Assembly: GCF_025837095.1 (NCBI RefSeq)
Contig: NZ_CP107551.1
Location: 1,842,352 to 1,906,351, forward strand
Reading direction: 5' to 3'
Length of the DNA: 64,000 bases
Source of the DNA: Rhodococcus sp. Z13
Lineage (GTDB): Bacteria > Actinomycetota > Actinomycetes > Mycobacteriales > Mycobacteriaceae
Shown here: piece by piece, positions 27,162-36,473 of the stretch
How positions within the stretch are numbered: the first letter of the stretch is position 1
Layout of the letters: each line of letters begins with the position of its first letter
Position numbers and translations under genes: made by a program
Notes under the pieces: model-generated
Databases searched by the model: none
What the model saw: only the letters and a program-made list of their open reading frames with translations
What the model was told of the DNA's origin: nothing

Positions 27162-29000
27162 ATGAGATCCCGATCTTCGCTTCCGGCCCCCGCTCGCGGG
27201 GGTGTCGCCCGTCTCGTGGCACTGGTGTCGGCCACCGCCCTCCTACTCGTTCCGACGGTCGCGTGCAGCACCGGCCCCGTGGGACCCGAAGCGGCGGTGC
27301 GGTCCTTCTTCGAATCGTTCGCCGCCCAGGACTTCGAGGCCGCCGCGCAGCGCACCGACCGCCCGGAGGACTCCGCGGCGGCGATGCGGGAGGTCTGGGA
27401 GGGCCTGCAGGCCGAGTCGCTTGTCGCCACCCCCACCGCCACCCGCATGAGCGGTGATTCGGCGATCGTGAGCTACGGCTACGAGTGGCACCTTCCCAAG
27501 GACCGGGTCTGGGAGTACACCGGTGAGCTGTACATGGGCCGCAGTGGCAACGAGTGGGTCGTGCGGTGGGCCAAGTCCGTGCTGCACCCGCAGCTGGGGG
27601 AGCGGCAGTCGATGCAGCTGCGCAGCAGCCCCGCACCCCGCGCCCGCGTGAACGAGCACGGCGGCAGCGACATCCTCGTTCCCGGCACGGTCTACGGCGT
27701 CGCCTTCGACGCCTCCGCCAGCCGCGACGTGGCGACCGCCGCGCGGCAGCTGTCGGCGATCCTGTCGCAGTTCGACGAATCGCTCACCGCGCAGTCGATC
27801 GCCGAATCGGTGACCGCGGCGTCCGGACCGCGCGGCGTCGTGCGGCTGCGCGAGGAGGACTACGAACAGGTCGCCGACCGGCTGGCATCCGTGGAGGGTG
27901 TGGTCGTCACCGAGGAGGCCGATCTGGTCTCCACCGACCGCGACTTCGCGCCCGACCTGGTGGGGCAGATCAAGAAGACCGTCATCGACGAGGTGGACGG
28001 CACCGCCGGCTGGAGCGTGGTGGTGCTCAACCAGTACGGTGTCGACACCGACGTGCTCACCGAGACCCCGCCGCAGCCGGCGCCGTCGTTCTCGGTGAGC
28101 CTCGACAAGCCGATCCAGGTCGCGGCCCAGGCCGCGGTGGACGCCCGCGTCGAGCAGGCGATGATGGTCGTGATCGAGGCGTCCACCGGGGCGGTGCTGG
28201 CGGTGGCCCAGAACGAGGCGGCCGACAAGGACGGCCCGGTCGCGCTCGCGGGTCAGTACCCGCCCGGCTCCACCTTCAAGATCATCACTTCGGGCGCGGC
28301 GATCGGGCAGGGCCGGGCCACCGCCGACACGATGGTGCCCTGCCCGGGCAGCATCGTCATCGGCGAGCGCACCGTGCCCAACTACGACGGCTTCGCGCTC
28401 GGCACCGTCCCGCTCGCCACGGCCTTCGCCCGCTCCTGCAACACCACCTTCGCGAAGCTCGCGTCCGAGATGGACGCCGACGACCTGACCGTCGCCGCGG
28501 CGCAGTTCGGTGTCGGCGTGGACTACGACGTCGTCGGCATGCCGACCTTCACCGGCTCGGTGCCGCCGGCCGAGAACCTCGTCGAACGCACCGAGGACGG
28601 CTTCGGTCAGGGCAAGGTCGTGGTCAGCCCGTTCGGGATGGCGCTGGCCGCGGCGACGGTGGCGAGCGGTCGCACCCCGGTGCCCTATCTCATCAAAGGC
28701 CGCGACACCGCCGTCGAGGGCGAGGTCCCGCCCGTCTCCCCGGAGGTCGTCGAGAACCTGCGCGGCATGATGCGCCAGGTGATCACCAGCGGTACCGCCG
28801 ACCGCATCCGCGACCAGGGCGACGTCTACGGCAAGACCGGTGAGGCCGAGGTCGAGGGCGGATCGCACTCCTGGTTCGTCGGCTACCGCGGAGATCTGGC
28901 GTTCGCGACGCTGGTCGTACGCGGTGGCAGCTCCGACAACGCCGTGGCCGTGACCCGCGACATGTTCGCGGCGCTTCCACCGGAGTACGCGGGCGCCTGA
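27162..29000 (+). CDS. Penicillin-binding lipoprotein (class B transpeptidase)
   Basis: A 612-residue cell-wall transpeptidase anchored as a lipoprotein: signal with lipobox LVPTVAC and lipidated Cys35. An NTF2-like MecA-type N-terminal domain (about 40-160) and a dimer/linker domain (170-330) follow. The transpeptidase has Ser370-Thr-Phe-Lys373 (PGSTFKI), Ser425-Cys-Asn427 and Lys558-Thr-Gly. All three active-site motifs are intact. It corresponds to the Rv2864c-type penicillin-binding lipoprotein placed downstream of ispG in mycobacteria. No terminator hairpin is evident before the convergent MarR gene. Confidence 0.93.
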   Translation: MRSRSSLPAPARGGVARLVALVSATALLLVPTVACSTGPVGPEAAVRSFFESFAAQDFEAAAQRTDRPEDSAAAMREVWEGLQAESLVATPTATRMSGDSAIVSYGYEWHLPKDRVWEYTGELYMGRSGNEWVVRWAKSVLHPQLGERQSMQLRSSPAPRARVNEHGGSDILVPGTVYGVAFDASASRDVATAARQLSAILSQFDESLTAQSIAESVTAASGPRGVVRLREEDYEQVADRLASVEGVVVTEEADLVSTDRDFAPDLVGQIKKTVIDEVDGTAGWSVVVLNQYGVDTDVLTETPPQPAPSFSVSLDKPIQVAAQAAVDARVEQAMMVVIEASTGAVLAVAQNEAADKDGPVALAGQYPPGSTFKIITSGAAIGQGRATADTMVPCPGSIVIGERTVPNYDGFALGTVPLATAFARSCNTTFAKLASEMDADDLTVAAAQFGVGVDYDVVGMPTFTGSVPPAENLVERTEDGFGQGKVVVSPFGMALAAATVASGRTPVPYLIKGRDTAVEGEVPPVSPEVVENLRGMMRQVITSGTADRIRDQGDVYGKTGEAEVEGGSHSWFVGYRGDLAFATLVVRGGSSDNAVAVTRDMFAALPPEYAGA

Positions 29001-29043
29001 ACCGGCCGGTGCGACCGTCGGCGCGTGAGCCGACCCTCCGGGG

Positions 29044-29508
29044 TCAGGCCTGCGCGGGATCGTCGGCGAGCACGGCGAGGCGCTCGAGCAGCGGCGCCAC
29101 CGCGACCAGTTCGGCGGCGTCGTCACCCATGCCGGCGAGCACCTGCTGCATCCTCGAGGTCCACATGCGCCGGATGAGGTCGCCGTTGTGCTCGGCCAGG
29201 GGAGTGCGGTGCAGGTGGTACGACCGGCCGTCCCGGGGGTTGGTCGTGCGGGTGACGAGTCCGCGGCCGACGAGACTGCGCACCGTGGCGCTGACGTTGC
29301 TGCTCTGCAGCCCGAGCATGCGGGCCAGTTCGGACACGGTGATCCCGGGGTGATCGGACAGCACCCGCAGGACCTCGATCTCGGACTGGGGGATGCCCAT
29401 CAGGCCCGCTTCGCGTTCGCCGACGCGCTGCAACTTCCACACGAGCGTGCGCACGCTGTCGGCCAGGCGCTCGACGTCGGCGTCGGTGATCCTCACTTCA
29501 TCGGGCAT
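29044..29508 (-). CDS. MarR-family transcriptional regulator
   Basis: A 154-residue winged-helix repressor. The DNA-binding core is SEIEVLRVLSDHPGITVSELARMLGLQSSNVSATVRSL, followed by the wing TRTTNPRDGRSYHLHRT. Flanking helices form the dimer. It is divergent from a Bcr/CflA exporter and separated by 65 bases holding an AT-rich palindrome, the usual arrangement for a MarR protein that represses the pump and itself and is released by a drug-like ligand. The ligand is unknown. Confidence 0.92.
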   Translation of the reverse strand: MPDEVRITDADVERLADSVRTLVWKLQRVGEREAGLMGIPQSEIEVLRVLSDHPGITVSELARMLGLQSSNVSATVRSLVGRGLVTRTTNPRDGRSYHLHRTPLAEHNGDLIRRMWTSRMQQVLAGMGDDAAELVAVAPLLERLAVLADDPAQA

Positions 29509-29530
29509 GCTTCGATGCTAGGCGATTATG

Positions 29531-29550
29531 TATATATAGATTCATATATA
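29531..29550. promoter_or_regulatory. AT-rich palindromic operator between marR-like and MFS genes
   Basis: TATATATAGA-TTCATATATA is a near-perfect 20-bp inverted repeat (16 of 20 positions symmetric) in an AT-only island within a GC-rich genome. It lies 22 bases before the MarR-type start and 26 before the exporter start. It probably contains the promoters and the repressor site. Confidence 0.7.
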
Positions 29551-29576
29551 AATTCGAAGATACCGATAGAGGTGTG

Positions 29577-30815
29577 ATGAACCCGTCCTCCGAGACCGTC
29601 TCCGGAGCGAAGACCGACCACCACGGCACCCACGAACAGGGAGGCGCCGGCCTGTCCGGGGCCGGAGTGGCCTCGCTGTGCCTCCTCGCCGCGCTCGCCC
29701 CCCTCGCCGTGGACATGTACCTGCCCGGCTTCACGGAGTTCGCCGAGGAATTCGACGCCACCGCCTCGGCCGTGCAGTTCACCCTGACCGCCTTCCTCAT
29801 CGGCATGGCGCTCGGCAACCTGATCATCGGCCCGCTCTCCGACCGGCTCGGCCGCCGCTCCTCGATGCTCGTCGGCACCGCCGTGTGCGCCCTCGCGAGC
29901 ATCGTGTGCGCGATCGCCCCCTCGGTGGAACTGCTCGCCGCCTCCCGCTTCCTGCAGGGCTTCGCCGGAGCCGCCGGCATCGTGGTCGGCCGCGCGGTCG
30001 TCTCCGACCGCGCCCAGGGCATGGCCGCCGCGAAGCTGTTCGGCCTGCTCGTGCTCGTCAGCGCCGTCGCCCCCATCGTCGCGCCGCTGATCGGCGGCGG
30101 TCTCGTCCTGTCCGTCGGCTGGCGGGGCGTCTTCTGGCTCCTGGCCCTGCTGAGCCTGCTCATGCTGGCCGCGATCGTCCTCTTCCTGCCCGAGAGCCTG
30201 CCCGCCGGCAAGCGCACCGCCGGGGGACTCGGCGGCCTGGTCCGCGGCATCGGCGTGGTGCTGCGCGACCGCACCTATCTCGGCTACCTGCTCGCCCACA
30301 CCTTCGCGTTCGGCGTGCTCTTCGCCTACATCTCCGCGTCCCCGTTCGTGATGCAGAAGATCCACGGCCTGTCCACCGGCTGGTTCACCCTGCTGTTCGC
30401 GTTCAACGCAGTGGGCATCAGTCTCGGCAACGTCGTCAACCAGAAGATGCTCCAGCGCACGAGCCCGCACCGCCTGCTCGGCATCGGCCTGGCGCTGCTG
30501 GTCTTCTGGTCGGCCGTCCTCACCGTCAACGCCCTCGCCGGCCCCGTGCTGGGCGTGACCGTGGTGGCGCTGTGGTTCGGTGTCGCCAGCCTCGGTCTGG
30601 TACTCGCCAACGCCGCGACCCTCGCCCTCGGCCAGGTCCGGCAGGCCGCCGGCACCGGCTCGGCGCTCCTCGGCGCCCTGCAGTTCCTGCTGGCCGCGGT
30701 CGTCGCCCCGATCGTCGGTGCGTGGGGCGAGTACACCGCGGTCCCGATGGCCGTCGCGATGTTCGTCACCGCCGTCCTCGGCCTCGGATCGATGGCGCTG
30801 GTCCGCAACCGCTGA
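29577..30815 (+). CDS. Bcr/CflA-type MFS drug transporter controlled by MarR
   Basis: A 12-helix drug:H+ antiporter of 412 residues. It shows APLAVDMYLPGFTEFAEEF, motif A GPLSDRLGRRSSMLVG, RFLQGFAGAAGIVVGRAVVSDR and FAYISASPFVMQKIHG. The last two blocks are nearly the same as in the transporter at 10.4 kb, so the two are paralogues. I use the ATG; a GTG one codon earlier is equally possible, behind AGAGG. The divergent MarR gene and the shared palindrome suggest drug-induced expression. A strong bidirectional terminator follows. Confidence 0.92.
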   Translation: MNPSSETVSGAKTDHHGTHEQGGAGLSGAGVASLCLLAALAPLAVDMYLPGFTEFAEEFDATASAVQFTLTAFLIGMALGNLIIGPLSDRLGRRSSMLVGTAVCALASIVCAIAPSVELLAASRFLQGFAGAAGIVVGRAVVSDRAQGMAAAKLFGLLVLVSAVAPIVAPLIGGGLVLSVGWRGVFWLLALLSLLMLAAIVLFLPESLPAGKRTAGGLGGLVRGIGVVLRDRTYLGYLLAHTFAFGVLFAYISASPFVMQKIHGLSTGWFTLLFAFNAVGISLGNVVNQKMLQRTSPHRLLGIGLALLVFWSAVLTVNALAGPVLGVTVVALWFGVASLGLVLANAATLALGQVRQAAGTGSALLGALQFLLAAVVAPIVGAWGEYTAVPMAVAMFVTAVLGLGSMALVRNR

Positions 30816-30831
30816 TCCTTCTCCACCCCCG

Positions 30832-30872
30832 ACCCGTGCGGGGCCGTACCTTCGGGGCGGCCCCGCACGGGT
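30832..30872. terminator. Bidirectional terminator between the MFS and GAF-LuxR genes
   Basis: A 15-bp perfect stem (ACCCGTGCGGGGCCG with CGGCCCCGCACGGGT) closes an 11-base loop between two converging genes. Confidence 0.85.
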
Positions 30873-30886
30873 GTGTCCGGAGCGGG

Positions 30887-31744
30887 TCAGGGCAGCAGAC
30901 CCCACTTGCGCGCCGTGACCACCGCCTCGTGGCGGGAGTGGACGTCCAGCTTGCTCATCGCGCTGCGCAGATAGCTCTTGACGGTCTCGGCGCCGACCGA
31001 CAGGCGCTGCGCGATCTCGGCGTTGCTGCACCCCAGTGCGACGTGCGACAGCACGTCCGTTTCGCGCGGCGACAGCACGACGTCCGGCCGCTCCGCCGGC
31101 ACCGCCCCGTCGAGGACTCCCGCGAGGCGGTCCGACAGCGACCGCAGCTTCTCCTGCAGACCCGGATCGTCGACGTCCTGGGCCAGGGTGCGCAGTTCCG
31201 CGTGGACCTCCCGCACGTGCGCGGACGCGACCGGGTCGCGGTCCTCGGATGCGCGCGCCAGCATCGCGAGTCGCCGGTCCACCTCGTCGCGCACCGCGAT
31301 CTCCTGCGCCAGCCGCGCCGCCGCCTGTGCGAACGCGTTCACCGCCCGCTCGCCGACCGGCGCGCACTCGCGCGCGGCGCCGTAGAGCACGGCGCGGGCG
31401 ACCCCGCCGACCATCACCGGCACGGCGAGGATCGACCGCAGTCCCTCGCTGAGCACGGGCCGGTCGAAGTGGTGGGTGATCGCGGGGGAGCGCCCGTAGT
31501 CCGCCACCGTGGCCGCGCGTGCCTCCGCCAAAACCCGGCCGCCGAGGCCGGCGCGGGGCGGCACGACGACGCCCGCGAGGCTGTTGGTGCGGGTGCCGAG
31601 GAACTCGCTGAGCTGCAGAGTTCCGTCGCGGACCTCGCCGGCGAAGACCACCGGCAACTGGGCGTGTACGGCGGTGCGGCGAAGCTCGGCGCGCAGCGCG
31701 TCTCCGTCTCGGGGACGCAGGAGTGGCGACGCTGTAGGCGGCAC
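30887..31744 (-). CDS. GAF-domain LuxR-type transcriptional regulator
   Basis: A 285-residue regulator. A GAF-like sensor covers about 20-150 (LAGVVVPPRAGLGGRVLAEAR, ILAVPVMVGGVARAVLYGA). A helical linker follows, and a LuxR/NarL helix-turn-helix lies at the C-terminus: LSPRETDVLSHVALGCSNAEIAQRLSVGAETVKSYLRSAMSKL. No phosphoreceiver domain is present, so it probably senses a small molecule. I chose the GTG preceded by AAAGGGG; an ATG 36 bases upstream lacks a ribosome site. It is divergent from an acyl-CoA synthetase, a likely target. Confidence 0.87.
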   Translation of the reverse strand: MPPTASPLLRPRDGDALRAELRRTAVHAQLPVVFAGEVRDGTLQLSEFLGTRTNSLAGVVVPPRAGLGGRVLAEARAATVADYGRSPAITHHFDRPVLSEGLRSILAVPVMVGGVARAVLYGAARECAPVGERAVNAFAQAAARLAQEIAVRDEVDRRLAMLARASEDRDPVASAHVREVHAELRTLAQDVDDPGLQEKLRSLSDRLAGVLDGAVPAERPDVVLSPRETDVLSHVALGCSNAEIAQRLSVGAETVKSYLRSAMSKLDVHSRHEAVVTARKWGLLP

Positions 31745-31808
31745 GACGTCACCCCTTTCCGGGGGTATCGGGGACAGCATGTGACTCGGATCATAGACCG
31801 TGTGGGGT

Positions 31809-31823
31809 GTGGTGGGTCACCAC
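31809..31823. promoter_or_regulatory. Palindromic operator candidate between GAF-LuxR and acyl-CoA synthetase genes
   Basis: GTGGTG-GGT-CACCAC is a perfect 6-bp inverted repeat with a 3-base spacer. It lies 32 bases upstream of the synthetase ATG, inside the divergent intergenic region. It could bind the adjacent LuxR-type regulator; this is inference. Confidence 0.45.
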
Positions 31824-31854
31824 GCCCGGACGAGTACGGACGAGAGGACGATCC

Positions 31855-33498
31855 ATGGTCGACATCGCGAATCGAGTGCAGGAACTGCTCGAACGCTACG
31901 ACACAGCCGATGCATGCGCAGCGCAGCTGCTGTGCGACGACCACCCCGCCGACGCCGTGGCGTTCACCGTCGTCGAGAGCGACCTCTCCGCCACCGACCT
32001 CACCTACGGCGACCTGCGCGAGCGCTCCTCGCAGTTCGCGGCCGCCCTCGCCGATCTCGGTGTCGAACCCGGCGACCACGTCGCCACCCTGATGGGTAAG
32101 TCCGCCGACCTGGTCGTCGCGCTGCTGGGCATCTGGCGGCGCGGCGCGGTCCACGTCCCGCTGTTCACCGCCTTCGCGTCGCCCGCCATCGCGTTCCGGC
32201 TCGAGGCCAGCGCCGCGAAGATCGTGATCGCCGACCGCGACCAGGTCGCCAAGCTCGCCCCCGGCACCGACATCCCCGCCGACGTGCCGTGGCGCGTGAT
32301 CGTGGCCGGTTCGGGGGACGCGGCGGACATCGGCCGCGACGTCCTCGACTTCGCCGCGCTGCTCGCCGCACACGGCGCCGACGAGCCCGGTGGGCAGGCC
32401 GTGGCGGTCGGCAGCGGGGGACGGCTCGTGCAGCTGTTCACCTCCGGCACCACCGGCACCCCCAAGGGGGTTCCCGTCCCGGTCAAGGCGCTCGCGTCCT
32501 TCCACGCCTACCTGGAGTTCGGGCTCGACGTACGTGAGGACGACGTCTTCTGGAACGCCGCCGACCCCGGCTGGGCGTACGGGCTGTACTACGCGCTGCT
32601 CGGCCCCCTGGCCGCCGGCCGCCGCAGCCTGCTCCTGCACGCGGGCTTCTCGCCCGCGCTGACCTGGCAGGTCCTCGACACCTTCGGCGTCACCAACTTC
32701 GCGGCCGCGCCGACCGTCTATCGCAGCCTCAAGGCCGACACCGCCCCGCACACGCCGGTGCGGCTGCGTCGCGCCTCCTCGGCCGGTGAGCCCCTCACCC
32801 CGGACGTGCTCGAATGGTCGCAGGAGACCCTCGGGGTGACCGTACGCGACCAGTACGGCCAGACCGAACACGGCATGTTCGTCGTCGACGCCTGGGCCGA
32901 TGATCTGCGCGAGAACACCCCCGCCCGCTCGATGGGCAAGCCGCTGCCCGGCTGGACCTGCGCCGTGCTGCGCGAGGACTCCGACGAGATCGCCGAGCCC
33001 GGCGAGGTCGGCCGCGTCGCGATCGATGTACAGGCGAGCCCGCTGATCTGGTTCACCGGCTACGTCGACGCCCCCGAGAAGACCGCCGAGCGTTTCAGCG
33101 CCGACGGACGCTGGTACCTGACCGGCGACGCCGGCAAGGTCGACGAGAACGGATTCTTCTTCTTCTCGTCCCGCGACGACGACGTGATCATCATGGCCGG
33201 CTACCGCATCGGCCCGTTCGACGTGGAGTCGGTGCTGGTCATGCACCCCGACGTGGTGGAGGCCGCGGTCGTGGGCCTGCCCGACGAACTGCGCGGCGAG
33301 GTGCTCGAGGCGTTCGTGGTGCTGCAGGAGGGCATCGAGGGCGACGACGCCCTCGAGACCGAACTGCAGCAGCTGGTGAAGAAGAAGTACGCCGCCCACG
33401 CCTACCCGCGGGCCGTCCACTTCGTCCCGCACCTGCCCAAGACCCCCAGTGGCAAGGTGCAGCGGTTCAAGCTGCGGCAGGCCGGCGCCCTGGGCTGA
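31855..33498 (+). CDS. AMP-forming acyl-CoA synthetase
   Basis: A 547-residue ANL-superfamily ligase that activates a carboxylic acid as acyl-AMP and passes it to CoA. Motifs are [15 protein letters not shown] (P-loop), [48 protein letters not shown] (hinge Asp and A8), and the C-terminal catalytic Lys in [11 protein letters not shown]. The [11 protein letters not shown] pattern and [16 protein letters not shown] resemble acetyl/medium-chain (AcsA-like) enzymes. The substrate is not decidable from sequence. The start is the ATG giving [12 protein letters not shown], behind GAGAGGA. The divergent GAF-LuxR gene is the likely regulator. Confidence 0.9.
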   Translation: MVDIANRVQELLERYDTADACAAQLLCDDHPADAVAFTVVESDLSATDLTYGDLRERSSQFAAALADLGVEPGDHVATLMGKSADLVVALLGIWRRGAVHVPLFTAFASPAIAFRLEASAAKIVIADRDQVAKLAPGTDIPADVPWRVIVAGSGDAADIGRDVLDFAALLAAHGADEPGGQAVAVGSGGRLVQLFTSGTTGTPKGVPVPVKALASFHAYLEFGLDVREDDVFWNAADPGWAYGLYYALLGPLAAGRRSLLLHAGFSPALTWQVLDTFGVTNFAAAPTVYRSLKADTAPHTPVRLRRASSAGEPLTPDVLEWSQETLGVTVRDQYGQTEHGMFVVDAWADDLRENTPARSMGKPLPGWTCAVLREDSDEIAEPGEVGRVAIDVQASPLIWFTGYVDAPEKTAERFSADGRWYLTGDAGKVDENGFFFFSSRDDDVIIMAGYRIGPFDVESVLVMHPDVVEAAVVGLPDELRGEVLEAFVVLQEGIEGDDALETELQQLVKKKYAAHAYPRAVHFVPHLPKTPSGKVQRFKLRQAGALG

Positions 33499-33574
33499 AC
33501 GGGGCGCTCCCGGATCGGGTCGCCGGGGGAGCGGAGCACAGGGTCCGACATGCACAGGGGCTAATCTGGATGCC

Positions 33575-34432
33575 ATGTCGACCCGCGCTCCGCTCGTCCC
33601 CGGTACCCCGACTCCCATCCGGGAGGTCCCTCCGTCCATCGAGCGTCCGGAGTACGCGTGGAAGCCCACGGCCAAGGAAGGCAACGAGCCGTGGGTGCAG
33701 ACCCCCGAGACGATCGAGAAGATGCGGCTGGCCTCGAAGCTCGCCGCGCAGGCCCTCGTCGAGGCCGGTAAGGCCGTCGCGCCGGGCGTGACCACCGACG
33801 AACTCGACCGCATCGTCCACGAGTACCTGTGCGACCACGGGGCCTACCCGTCGACGCTCGGCTACCGCGGCTTCACCAAGTCGTGCTGCACCTCGCTCAA
33901 CGAGGTCATCTGCCACGGCATCCCCGACACGACCGTCGTCGAGGACGGCGACATCGTCAACATCGACGTCACCGCCTACATCGACGGCGTGCACGGCGAC
34001 ACCAACGCCACCTTCCTCGCCGGCAACGTCTCGGAGGAGGTGCAGCTGCTCGTCGAGCGCACCCACGAGGCCATGATGCGCGGCATCAAGGCCGTCAAGC
34101 CGGGCCGCGCCCTCAACGTCATCGGCCGGGTCATCGAGGCGTACGCCAACCGGTTCGGCTACGGCGTCGTCCGCGACTTCACCGGACACGGCATCGGCGA
34201 GACCTTCCACAACGGCCTGGTGATCCTGCACTACGATCGGCCCGACATCGACACGATCATCGAGCCGGGCATGGTGTTCACCATCGAGCCGATGATCAAC
34301 CTGGGCACCCCCGACTACGAGATCTGGGACGACGGCTGGACCGTGGTCACCAAGGACCGCAAGTGGACTGCCCAGTTCGAGCACACCCTCGTCGTCACCG
34401 ACACGGGCGCGGAGATCCTCACCCTCCCCTGA
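33575..34432 (+). CDS. map: Methionine aminopeptidase, type I
   Basis: Removes the initiator Met from new proteins. The 285-residue protein has an N-terminal extension of about 40 residues with a Pro-rich, SH3-ligand-like segment, typical of mycobacterial MapB. The pita-bread fold follows with metal ligands in [19 protein letters not shown] (two Asp), GHGIGETFH (His), FTIEPMIN (Glu) and [10 protein letters not shown] (Glu). No ribosome site is obvious before the ATG. The upstream acyl-CoA synthetase ends 76 bases earlier. Confidence 0.95.
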   Translation: MSTRAPLVPGTPTPIREVPPSIERPEYAWKPTAKEGNEPWVQTPETIEKMRLASKLAAQALVEAGKAVAPGVTTDELDRIVHEYLCDHGAYPSTLGYRGFTKSCCTSLNEVICHGIPDTTVVEDGDIVNIDVTAYIDGVHGDTNATFLAGNVSEEVQLLVERTHEAMMRGIKAVKPGRALNVIGRVIEAYANRFGYGVVRDFTGHGIGETFHNGLVILHYDRPDIDTIIEPGMVFTIEPMINLGTPDYEIWDDGWTVVTKDRKWTAQFEHTLVVTDTGAEILTLP

Positions 34433-34485
34433 CCGCCGGCGGAGGGCACCCCGGCACACTCCTTGCCGCCGTGTAGCTTTGGCGC

Positions 34486-35052
34486 ATGGAATCGAGGACG
34501 GTGACCACCCCGGGTGGAGACGTGCACGTACGGATCGGGGGACCGGAGAGCCGGTTCACCGTGCTGTTGCTCCCCGACGCGGACGAGAGCGCCGAGGCGT
34601 ACGACGTGGTGTGCGAACGCCTGCACAACTCCGACCTGCGGACCGTGGTCGTCGACGCCGGCGCCTCGCTGACCTCCGCGGACGTCTTCGCCCTGCTCGA
34701 CGCACTCGCTCTGCCATGGGTACACCTCGCCGGCAGCGGCACCGGCGCCGAACTCGCCTGGGCCGTCGCCTCGGGCCGCTTCGGCCGCTTCGCCAGCCTC
34801 GTCGTCGCCGACCGCGGCCACCCCGCCGTCCCGGACCACGCCGGCGTCGTCCGCGATCCCGCGGCCCCGCCCGCGGAGGTGCCCACCACCATCGTCATCG
34901 GCGACGCGACGCGCCGCGCCGAGGCCGACGCCTCCATGCGCTACGTCACCGGCGAGTTCCGGGTCGTCGAACTCGACGGTGTCGCCAGCGTCCCCGCCGA
35001 GGCCCCGGCCGACTTCGCTTCGGCGATCGCACTCCGCACCGGCAGCTGGTGA
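34486..35052 (+). CDS. Degenerate alpha/beta-hydrolase-fold protein
   Basis: A 188-residue protein with the strand-turn pattern of alpha/beta hydrolases: FTVLLLPDADESAEAYDVV, TVVVDAGAS, then the nucleophile-elbow region WVHLAGSGTGAELAWAVA. In active enzymes this reads G-x-S-x-G; here the pattern is G-S-G-T-G, so the nucleophile position is Gly. The lid is missing and the C-terminal half is short. It is probably a non-catalytic relative. It is well expressed-looking in codon use, with no frameshift. It ends just before a bidirectional terminator shared with mtr. Confidence 0.72.
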   Translation: MESRTVTTPGGDVHVRIGGPESRFTVLLLPDADESAEAYDVVCERLHNSDLRTVVVDAGASLTSADVFALLDALALPWVHLAGSGTGAELAWAVASGRFGRFASLVVADRGHPAVPDHAGVVRDPAAPPAEVPTTIVIGDATRRAEADASMRYVTGEFRVVELDGVASVPAEAPADFASAIALRTGSW

Positions 35053-35056
35053 GAGC

Positions 35057-35089
35057 CGTGTGGCCCGTCCCGGGGCGACGGGCCACACG
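35057..35089. terminator. Bidirectional terminator between the hydrolase-like gene and mtr
   Basis: A 13-bp perfect stem (CGTGTGGCCCGTC with GACGGGCCACACG) closes a 7-base loop between two converging genes. Confidence 0.85.
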
Positions 35090-35099
35090 AGGGCACGGT

Positions 35100-36473
35100 C
35101 TACAGGCCGAGCAGGGCGTTCTCCACGAGCTCCGGCAGTGCCGGGTGGATCCAGTACTGACCGGTCGCCATCTCCCGCGCCGGCAGACCGAACGACATCG
35201 CCTGGATGAGCGGCTGGATCACCGTCGAGGCCTGCGCACCGATGATGTGGGCGCCGAGCAGCAGACCGGTCGACCGGTCGGCGATCAGCTTGCAGAAACC
35301 CTCGGTGTCCTCCATGGCCCAGCCGTAGGCGACGTTGCCGTAGTCCTGGATCTTGACGGAGATGTCGTATCCGGCCTTCCGTGCCTCGGCCTCGGTGAGA
35401 CCGACCGACGCGATCTGCGGATCGGTGAACACCGCCGACGGCACGTAGCGGTGATCCGTGCGCTGCAGCGCCGCGGTGTCCCCGGACCACGCGTCGTGCA
35501 GCAGGTTGTGCTGCACCACCCGCGCCTCGTGGTTGGCGACGTGCTTGAGCTGGAAGGGCGACGACACGTCGCCGAGCGCGAACACTCCCGGCGCGGTGGT
35601 GCGCTGGAACTCGTCGACCACGATCCGGCCGGCCTCGTCGAGTTCGATGCCCGCCGCGGACACGTCCAGCAGGTCGCCGTTCGGCCGGCGGCCCGTCGCG
35701 ACGAGCAGGGCGTCCCCGCTCACCACGGTGCCGTCGGCGAGCACGACCTCCACCCCGTCGCCGACCGGGCGGAACTCCCGCGCCGGGTTGGCGAGGTGCA
35801 CGTCCCACTTGGCCGCGGCGAGCGCCGTGAACCGCTCGGAGACGTCGGCGTCGAGGTGCCGCAGCAGCCGGTCGGTGCGGGCGACCACCGACACCCGCGT
35901 GCCGAGGGCGGAGAAGACGTGCGCGAACTCCATCGCGATGAAACCGGTCCCGAGGATCACCAGCGATTCGGGCAGCTTCGGCAGCCGCATCACGTCGTCG
36001 CTCGTGTGGTATCTCACACCGGAATCGACGACCTCCTGCGGAACCGTCGGCCGCGACCCGGCCGCCACCACGACCTGATCCGCGGTGATGGTCTCGCCGG
36101 TCCCGGTGTCGAGGGTGCGTTCCCCGACGAACCGGGCGTGCCCGTCGTAGACCGTGACGTTGGCGCAGTCCTCGCGCCGGTACCGCTCACCGCCGGCGGC
36201 GATGGGGTCGATCCGGCCGAACACGCGGTCGACGATGTCGTTCCACCGCACGCCCTGCAGTTCGGCGTCGATCCCGTACTTCGCCGCGGTCCGCACCGTG
36301 TGCGCGACCTCCGCGGCGTAGACGTACATCTTGGTGGGGATGCAGCCCACGTTCAGACAGGTGCCGCCGAAGACGCCCTTCTCGAGGATCGCGACACGCT
36401 TCCCGTCGTACCGCTCGTCGAGGATCGAATTCCCCGATCCGGTGCCGATGATCGCGAGGTCGTAGTGGGTCAC
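35100..36473 (-). CDS. mtr: Mycothione reductase
   Basis: Reduces mycothiol disulfide with NADPH, keeping the main low-molecular thiol of actinobacteria reduced. The 457-residue flavoprotein disulfide reductase has [13 protein letters not shown] (FAD), redox Cys39 and Cys44 ([13 protein letters not shown]), [17 protein letters not shown] (NADPH), [16 protein letters not shown] and the C-terminal His-Glu pair [12 protein letters not shown]. The GSGNSI motif and overall pattern match mycobacterial Mtr rather than glutathione reductase or lipoamide dehydrogenase. The GTG start overlaps the upstream hydrolase stop (GTGA), so the two are coupled. Confidence 0.93.
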   Translation of the reverse strand: MTHYDLAIIGTGSGNSILDERYDGKRVAILEKGVFGGTCLNVGCIPTKMYVYAAEVAHTVRTAAKYGIDAELQGVRWNDIVDRVFGRIDPIAAGGERYRREDCANVTVYDGHARFVGERTLDTGTGETITADQVVVAAGSRPTVPQEVVDSGVRYHTSDDVMRLPKLPESLVILGTGFIAMEFAHVFSALGTRVSVVARTDRLLRHLDADVSERFTALAAAKWDVHLANPAREFRPVGDGVEVVLADGTVVSGDALLVATGRRPNGDLLDVSAAGIELDEAGRIVVDEFQRTTAPGVFALGDVSSPFQLKHVANHEARVVQHNLLHDAWSGDTAALQRTDHRYVPSAVFTDPQIASVGLTEAEARKAGYDISVKIQDYGNVAYGWAMEDTEGFCKLIADRSTGLLLGAHIIGAQASTVIQPLIQAMSFGLPAREMATGQYWIHPALPELVENALLGL

